From Nevskia sp035651715 (lineage in GTDB: Bacteria > Pseudomonadota > Gammaproteobacteria > Nevskiales > Nevskiaceae), in contig DASRFD010000060.1 in NCBI GenBank assembly GCA_035651715.1, positions 1-64,000 on the forward strand: a stretch of DNA of 64,000 nucleotides, written 5' to 3'. Position numbers and translations under genes: made by a program. Below are positions 58,935-64,000 of the stretch, one piece after another. The notes beneath the pieces were generated by a model. It saw only the letters and a program-made list of their open reading frames with translations. It ran no database searches and was not told where the DNA came from. The number at the start of each line of letters is the position of its first letter. Within the stretch, counting starts at the first letter, position 1.

Positions 58935-60218
58935 GTGAGAAACCGCATGTCAGCGCTACAGGCCGACGCCACCGATACCATACCCCCCGGGACAGGCCAC
59001 GAATCGGGGCGCCGGGTGCTCGTGCTGGAGCCCAGATCCGATGGCCATCGCGGCTACTACCTGCAATGGTCGGTTGAAGCCATGCGGGCGGCGGGCTGGC
59101 TGGTGCACGTGATGACGCTGCAGTCCGCCTTGGCGCATCCGGCAGTGGCGAAGTTGCGTGACGGCGCCGACCCTGGCCTCGAGGTCACGGCCCTCGACGA
59201 CGCGGAGGCGATCCCGGATGCGACACCCCTGTTCCGGCGCGAATTCCGCTATTGGAGCCTTTTCCGGAAGTGCCATTCGCTCGCCGGCAGGCAGCGTCCC
59301 GACCTGGTGTTCATTCCGTACCTGGACTACTGCCTCTACATGATCGGTCTGCTCGGCTCTCCATTCGGAGCCACCCCATGGAGCGGCATCGCAATGCGCC
59401 CGTCCTTTCACTACCCGAGGATGGGCATCGCCGCACGCCCGTCGCGGCTGGACGGAGTCAAGCGGCGCCTGTTGCTGCGCGCGCTGAACAACCGCACGCT
59501 GGCCATGCTGTTTTCGATCGACGAAGCGCTGATCGACTATTTCGCGGCAGACGCGGACAGCCGGCGCCGGCTCTCGTTCGTTCCCGAGCCGTTCGACCTC
59601 GCGGCGCCGATGCGCCGGGGCGACGCGAGGGAGCGCCTGAACCTGAAACCGGACAAATGGTACCTTCTGGTATTCGGTGCCATTTCCCACCGCAAGGGCT
59701 TGCGCGAGCTGACTAACGCGATGCGACTCGAGCGGTTCCCGGGCGATGTGGAAGTATTGGTGGCCGGGGTGGTCGACCAGGACATGTCCCTGTTTCTGGA
59801 CCGGCTCCGGCAGGAGCAGCCTCGCTTGTATGCCCGGCTCCACCTGTTCTCCGGATTCGTCTCGTCCGGCACCGAAGCGCAGCTCTTCGCCGCCTGCGAC
59901 GCAGTATGGCTGGGCTATGTCGATCATTTCGCTGCCAGCGGCGTGCTGGTGCAGGCCGGGCGCGCCGCCCGTCCGGTTATGGCCTGCGACGCCGGGCTCA
60001 TCGGATGGCAGACCCGGCGCCATCGGCTGGGCCGCACGTTTGACCCAAAGGATGCAGACGGCGTTGCCGCCGCAGTCAACGCGCTGAAAGGCGACCCGCG
60101 GCTGTCCGCGGAATGCGCGGAAAACGGGCAACGCACGTTTGCCAAAAATTCGCTCGGCGGCGCACAGGCCGCCCTGATCTCCGGCCTCGGCCACAGCCGC
60201 GAGGAAAAAACGCGATGA
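58935..60218 (+). CDS. Glycosyltransferase (group 1/family 4-like)
   Basis: 427 aa from a GTG with GAGG six bases upstream. N-terminal 'RRVLVLEPRSDGHRGYYLQWSVEAMRAAGWLVHVMTL' and C-terminal 'YLLVFGAISHRKGLRELTNAMRL', 'LHLFSGFVSSGTEAQLFAACDAVWLGYVDHFAASGVLVQAGRAARPVMA' fit a GT-B enzyme, though it is diverged and lacks the usual E-x7-E. It overlaps the polymerase gene by 4 bases. Donor unknown. Confidence 0.78.
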   Translation: MRNRMSALQADATDTIPPGTGHESGRRVLVLEPRSDGHRGYYLQWSVEAMRAAGWLVHVMTLQSALAHPAVAKLRDGADPGLEVTALDDAEAIPDATPLFRREFRYWSLFRKCHSLAGRQRPDLVFIPYLDYCLYMIGLLGSPFGATPWSGIAMRPSFHYPRMGIAARPSRLDGVKRRLLLRALNNRTLAMLFSIDEALIDYFAADADSRRRLSFVPEPFDLAAPMRRGDARERLNLKPDKWYLLVFGAISHRKGLRELTNAMRLERFPGDVEVLVAGVVDQDMSLFLDRLRQEQPRLYARLHLFSGFVSSGTEAQLFAACDAVWLGYVDHFAASGVLVQAGRAARPVMACDAGLIGWQTRRHRLGRTFDPKDADGVAAAVNALKGDPRLSAECAENGQRTFAKNSLGGAQAALISGLGHSREEKTR

Positions 60219-61603
60219 GACTCCTCCCCCGCGCCGCCAACTATGCGGCCAAGCCCACTTTCCTGCGCGCCTCGCTGCTCTGGGGGTTCCTGCTGCTGCT
60301 CGGCTTCGACTTCAGAAAACAAGACGACACCTCAGGCGCCGCGGTGCAGTTCGCCCTGCTCGGGGGAGTGCTCGGCTGCGGCTTCCTGTTCATAATGCTG
60401 GAGAGTATATCCAGGCGCCGGGTGCAGCACAGCTCGTTCGACAACGGTCCCATGATGATCTGGACCCTGTATCTTGCGTACACGGTCATACCGGTGCTGG
60501 TGTGGGGCATCCAGCTCGACCGCTATTTCAAGGTGCTTCTACCGATGATTCTGTTCGGCACCGGCATCGCGGTCATGCACCACTACGATCGCAGGGGCTA
60601 CGATCCGCGCTGGCTGATCAACGTCCTGTTCTGGACCTCCCTGATCTCCGCCATGTGGACCCCGATTTACGCGATCGCGCTGTCAGGGCTCGACATCTCG
60701 CAGGCACGCTTCCAGATCATCGGCCCCGGCCTTTCGTTCCTGCTTGGTTACGGCGCCGCCAGCATCTTCGTGAAGCGCAATCACGGCCGCGCAACGCTGG
60801 GACTGGTGTATGCGGTAATGATCGTGCTGCTGTCGATCACCCGCTCGTTCGCCATCGGACTGGTGCTCATCATGCTGGCCCTGATGGCCGTCGACGCGAA
60901 GCGGCGCAACTTCGCCATCGCCATGACGCGAGGTATCCGCATGGTGGGAATCGTCCTGGTGCTCGGTACCGTCGCCATCGGCGCGGCCATAGCAGTGCGC
61001 CCCAACACCCAGACGATGTGGTCGCAGCGCGTGCAGCACCAGAAGGCGGCGGGAGGCCAGGACATCACCTACATCACCCGCCTCGCCGAATACTACGGCC
61101 AGTGGAAGGCGATGACGGCGACGCCAATGTCCTTTTTCGTCGGCAAGGGTGTCGGCAGCGAATACGTTTGGGACCAGGGCATTCTCAACAAGCTCGACGC
61201 CGACGTCGTCGACGAAACACACTGGTGGCTCGGCGGCCACTCGACGTGGATCTATCCCTTCTATTCGAACGGCGCCATCATGGGGCTGATCGTTCCCTTC
61301 ATGTTCATCTACAGCCTGCGCTCGGGGTACGTATCGGCGTCCAAAGCCACCGACCCGACCGACTTCGAAGGAGCGACCATTCTTTTCGTGGTGCTGATCA
61401 CCTATCTCGGTCAGAGCTTCACCGGAAACATTCTCAGCGGACGATATACTTCATTGATCCTGGGGGTGGTCGTGGGCGGCCTGATGATCTATGCGCGGCG
61501 CCGACGCGTGTCGGTCGAAGCGCAGCGGAACAACCAGAGCAGGATCGCGGCCACCGATCACGGCGAGGCGGCCCCGGCGACGGGCCAACTGTCGGAAAGC
61601 TGA
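60215..61603 (+). CDS. O-antigen ligase/polymerase-like membrane protein (putative Wzy)
   Basis: 462 aa with about 11-12 membrane helices and a large periplasmic loop (about 275-350) that includes 'THWWLGGHSTWIYPFYSNGAIMGLIVPF', the Wzy_C/O-antigen-ligase-like H-x-x-W region. In this setting it most likely polymerises repeat units in the periplasm, complementing the flippase. Wzy proteins vary widely in sequence, so the call rests on topology, this motif and context. Confidence 0.8.
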   Translation: MRLLPRAANYAAKPTFLRASLLWGFLLLLGFDFRKQDDTSGAAVQFALLGGVLGCGFLFIMLESISRRRVQHSSFDNGPMMIWTLYLAYTVIPVLVWGIQLDRYFKVLLPMILFGTGIAVMHHYDRRGYDPRWLINVLFWTSLISAMWTPIYAIALSGLDISQARFQIIGPGLSFLLGYGAASIFVKRNHGRATLGLVYAVMIVLLSITRSFAIGLVLIMLALMAVDAKRRNFAIAMTRGIRMVGIVLVLGTVAIGAAIAVRPNTQTMWSQRVQHQKAAGGQDITYITRLAEYYGQWKAMTATPMSFFVGKGVGSEYVWDQGILNKLDADVVDETHWWLGGHSTWIYPFYSNGAIMGLIVPFMFIYSLRSGYVSASKATDPTDFEGATILFVVLITYLGQSFTGNILSGRYTSLILGVVVGGLMIYARRRRVSVEAQRNNQSRIAATDHGEAAPATGQLSES

Positions 61604-61655
61604 CGGAAAGACTGCTCCGCTAGCATCGAATTCGGTCGACATGAGGAGAGCGGAA

Positions 61656-63290
61656 ATGTTCTTAAGGAATTGGCGGTGTGCCCTGCTCCCGATTGTCTCC
61701 GTGGTGGGGGTCGCGCTCGCCCCTGTATCTCCGGCGGCCGCGGCCGCTCTGAACTGGTCGCCCGGGACGGCGGCGGACCACACCAATACCTACGAGCGCG
61801 GAGACCAGGCGAGCTTCGTCTTCACCGCTACGGGGTTTTCGTCCGCTCAGGCACCGACCCTGCAGCTGCGCATCGTTGACGCCGAGGAGCGGGTGATCGG
61901 CCAGCAGCAGCTGTCGTTGACCGCGCAGGGCGACAGCTGGCAGGCGCGCTTCACGCCGCAAACCCAGCAGACGGGCTTTTTCAGGATCTACGCAACCGCC
62001 GTCGGCGGGTCGGAATCCGCAACCCTGCCCGCCATGGGTACCATGCCCGCCGGCTACCTGACCTATGTCGTGGTGCCGTCGGTCTCGGCCAGGCCGCCCC
62101 TGTCTGAGGACAACGCCTTTTTCGGCATGCAGGGCGGCTTCTCCGGCAACACTACTTCGTTGATTCCGATGCTAGGAATCCGCTGGCTGCTGGCGAGTCT
62201 GCGCTGGGACCAAACCGAGCCGGACCATCATCAGCAGCTGGTCGAGAAATTCAAGGCTTCCGCGGCCGGCCCCAGCGACTTGTCGCGCAGTATCCCATTC
62301 CGGCAGGCCGACTGGAAGACCTACCCTCTGCCCACCCTGTTCTTCCGGCGGCCGGCCTGGGCCGGTTCCATGGACAAGTCCAGCTTCGGCAAGGCGTGGG
62401 AGGAGTACTGCAGGAATGCGTTGTCGGTATACAAAGCATCGGCCATCGAACTTCCCAAACGAATCTACCAGATCACCTGGGAGCCGGACCTCGACCCCGA
62501 ATTCAAGAATGACGCAAGCGGCGTGTTCGACCTGTACAAGGCGGCCTACCCGGTGATTCACTCGCTCGATCCGGCAGCGGTAGTGATCGGCCCCACCCGC
62601 TCGAACATCGATGCCGGGAGCCGTGACTGGAACAACCAGCTCATCAAGCAGGGGCTGCTGCAATATCTCGACGGCTGGGCGGTGCACCCATACAACCGGC
62701 CGGATTCGGCCCTGTTCATGCAGCAGCAGCTCGATCAGCTGCGTTCGGACATGCAGGCCCTCGGCGGCAAGCAGGTACCAATTTACGCGACGGAGCACGG
62801 CAGGCGCACCAATCCGGACGCCGGGGACGAGCTGAAGCAGGCCCGCTTCATGGTGGAATCCAACATCGTCCTGCTCGGCGAGGGAGCGCCTATGGCGATG
62901 TCGTTCTATATCCACGACGGCACCGGCCAGTCCAGCTCTGGCTTTGGCATCTACTACAACCTCAACACCAAGATATCGTTCGGCACCGATCGCGTCGCCC
63001 CTAAGCCCGTCGCCGGCGCGTATGCGGCGATGACCAGCCTGCTTGAGGGTGGGCATCCGACGGGCCGGCTGTCTCCAGGTGCCGGCCTGATGGGATATCA
63101 GCTCACCCGCGGCGGCGGCAAGATCTACGTCGTCTGGAGCGCGGCGGACGAGAAGCCACATGCGGGCCGCCTGAGCTGCGAAGGCAGCCTGAACATCTAC
63201 GACTGGATGGGCAACAAGCGCGAGCAGCAGTACAAGTGCGGCAGTACCCAGTCATTCGGACCCGACCCAGTGTACCTGACCTCGGATTGA
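61656..63290 (+). CDS. Secreted glycoside hydrolase (clan GH-A, GH39/PslG-like)
   Basis: 544 aa from the ATG with AGGAG seven bases upstream; an ATG 15 bases earlier overlaps that site. Signal peptide ends near 'SPAAAAA'. A beta-sandwich-like N-terminal segment is followed by a TIM barrel. Candidate acid/base Glu276 lies in 'TWEPDLDPEF' and nucleophile Glu380 in 'IYATEHGRR'. In most clan A enzymes the acid/base Glu follows Asn; here Trp precedes it. EPS-locus hydrolases such as PslG trim or release polymer in the periplasm. This gene follows wzy directly and probably acts on the same polymer. Confidence 0.75.
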   Translation: MFLRNWRCALLPIVSVVGVALAPVSPAAAAALNWSPGTAADHTNTYERGDQASFVFTATGFSSAQAPTLQLRIVDAEERVIGQQQLSLTAQGDSWQARFTPQTQQTGFFRIYATAVGGSESATLPAMGTMPAGYLTYVVVPSVSARPPLSEDNAFFGMQGGFSGNTTSLIPMLGIRWLLASLRWDQTEPDHHQQLVEKFKASAAGPSDLSRSIPFRQADWKTYPLPTLFFRRPAWAGSMDKSSFGKAWEEYCRNALSVYKASAIELPKRIYQITWEPDLDPEFKNDASGVFDLYKAAYPVIHSLDPAAVVIGPTRSNIDAGSRDWNNQLIKQGLLQYLDGWAVHPYNRPDSALFMQQQLDQLRSDMQALGGKQVPIYATEHGRRTNPDAGDELKQARFMVESNIVLLGEGAPMAMSFYIHDGTGQSSSGFGIYYNLNTKISFGTDRVAPKPVAGAYAAMTSLLEGGHPTGRLSPGAGLMGYQLTRGGGKIYVVWSAADEKPHAGRLSCEGSLNIYDWMGNKREQQYKCGSTQSFGPDPVYLTSD

Positions 63291-63321
63291 GGGCTGCCGC
63301 AGGCCGGCCCGGCGCGATGCC

Positions 63322-63876
63322 TCACAGCGGGACGATGTGTCTCGGCTTGATCAGCACGCAAGGATTGCCGCCGTAGATGCCGTTCGGAGCCAGGCTCTTG
63401 TGCACGACGGAGTTCGGGGTCACTACAGCGTTGCGCCCGATCACCACCCCCATCTGCACGACGCACATTGAGGACACCCACGCGCCATCCTCGATGAGGA
63501 TCGGCTTCGTCTTGAGATCCATGGTGGATTCGAGCGCATGAGAACCCGTGGTCACGAATACGCGCTGCGAGATGCATACATTGGACCCGATTCGAACCTG
63601 ATCCTGGTTGTAAATCCAGACTTCGTCGCCCAACCAGCAGTTTTCGCCAACTTCAAGGTTCCAAGGGAACTTGACTCGAATAGGATGATGCAAGAGGCAT
63701 CCGGGGCCGATTTTTGCGCCGAATGCCCTTAACACCGCAGCGCGCAGTTTACTGGATACATTCAGGCGATTATTGACCAAAGTCATCTCAGCGAGCATCC
63801 ATAATGCCTCGACAATGCGGCTTCGCGTGCGCCGAAAGGCACCGGGGCCCGCTTTGCTCAAATCTATCACCCGCAC
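63322..63876 (-). CDS. WcaF-like hexapeptide-repeat acetyltransferase
   Basis: 184 aa from a GTG preceded by GAGGTAGGAG; this gives 'VRVIDLSK' at the N-terminus and the family's normal length. Longer readings would run into the preceding gene. Left-handed beta-helix repeats are visible ('CLLHHPIRVKFPWNLEVGENCWLGDEVWIYNQDQVRIGSNVCISQRVFVTTGSH', 'PILIEDGAWVSSMCVVQMGVVIGRNAVVTPNSVV'). The catalytic His lies in 'TTGSHALE'. WcaF-type enzymes O-acetylate fucose in colanic acid. It follows the wzc-like gene by 34 bases on the minus strand. Confidence 0.88.
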   Translation of the reverse strand: MRVIDLSKAGPGAFRRTRSRIVEALWMLAEMTLVNNRLNVSSKLRAAVLRAFGAKIGPGCLLHHPIRVKFPWNLEVGENCWLGDEVWIYNQDQVRIGSNVCISQRVFVTTGSHALESTMDLKTKPILIEDGAWVSSMCVVQMGVVIGRNAVVTPNSVVHKSLAPNGIYGGNPCVLIKPRHIVPL

Positions 63877-63910
63877 AAATCGCGCTCCTACCTCACCGAT
63901 CAATTTGTGG

Positions 63911-64000
63911 CTACTTCGATTCGTAGCGATAGTAGCTATAGCCATATTGGCCATAGCCATAGCTGCCGATTTTCGCGCCCACCTGATTGAACACGACGCC
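63911..64000 (-). CDS. C-terminal tail of a BY-kinase (Wzc-like), partial
   Basis: Only the last 29 residues are in the window: 'GVVFNQVGAKIG' followed by a Tyr/Gly-rich cluster ('SYGYGQYGYSYYRY') and ESK. 'G-V-V-x-N' plus a tyrosine cluster is the typical end of bacterial tyrosine kinases that control polysaccharide polymerisation (Wzc/CpsD). Autophosphorylation of these tyrosines would regulate chain length. The call rests on this short tail and EPS context. Confidence 0.75.
   Translation of the reverse strand, partial: GVVFNQVGAKIGSYGYGQYGYSYYRYESK

Noticed and set aside
63877..63960. Upstream start for the WcaF-like gene
   Set aside because: It would overlap the tyrosine-rich end of the BY-kinase gene; the repeated Met/Ala residues are the kinase tail read in another frame, and a good ribosome site precedes the GTG at 63876.

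Overview
This is about 64 kb of GC-rich DNA (mostly near 67-70% G+C by eye), densely coded on both strands, with many 4-nt ATGA/GTGA stop-start overlaps. A lipoprotein cytochrome c5, a HiPIP, a DUF1329/DUF1302/MMPL envelope cassette, GspA/GspB-like genes, the arginine succinyltransferase (AST) pathway and a Wzx/Wzy-type exopolysaccharide locus together point to a gammaproteobacterium. Nevskiales/Solimonadaceae is the most plausible group, but this is inferred from gene content only; there is no rRNA here.

Left part (1-39.7 kb). A TetR regulator, cytochrome c5 and the start of a FAD-linked oxidase run leftwards. An AraC regulator, an SDR and a DUF1329-DUF1302-MMPL-YCF48 cassette run rightwards. 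Then come a tautomerase/SDR pair facing a LysR regulator, a secreted S53 peptidase with a Ser/Gly tail and sorting signal, a LysR/MFS divergent pair with a clear operator, HiPIP, alanine dehydrogenase, an Ig-like lipoprotein, an amino-acid permease, tRNA-Arg(CCT), a LexA-like regulator facing a small membrane protein across a perfect palindrome, and a DUF885 hydrolase. An operon of M20 hydrolase, CsaA-like protein, polysaccharide deacetylase, astA, DUF218, astD and astB follows, then gspA/gspB, with astC and an enoyl-CoA hydratase/isomerase on the other strand.

Right part (40.3-64 kb). This is an exopolysaccharide locus. It makes GDP-mannose (cpsG, manC), UDP-galactose (galE) and GDP-L-fucose (gmd, fcl); starts the repeat unit (wbaP); and encodes four glycosyltransferases, a flippase (wzx), a polymerase (wzy) and the tail of a BY-kinase (wzc). 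Decoration genes are numerous: MBOAT plus an SGNH partner, a family 3 acyltransferase, a WcaF-like acetyltransferase, a phytanoyl-CoA dioxygenase-like enzyme, and a protein fusing a radical SAM/SPASM enzyme to a polysaccharide pyruvyltransferase. A secreted glycoside hydrolase sits next to the polymerase. Fucose, pyruvate and acetate tailoring suggests a colanic-acid-like product.

Most interesting items: the radical SAM-pyruvyltransferase fusion with its 2-oxoglutarate oxygenase neighbour; a good sigma-54-type promoter ahead of wbaP; the LexA-like protein without an obvious catalytic lysine and its divergent small membrane protein; an SDR whose catalytic tyrosine is alanine; and an AST locus with an M20 hydrolase where astE might be expected.
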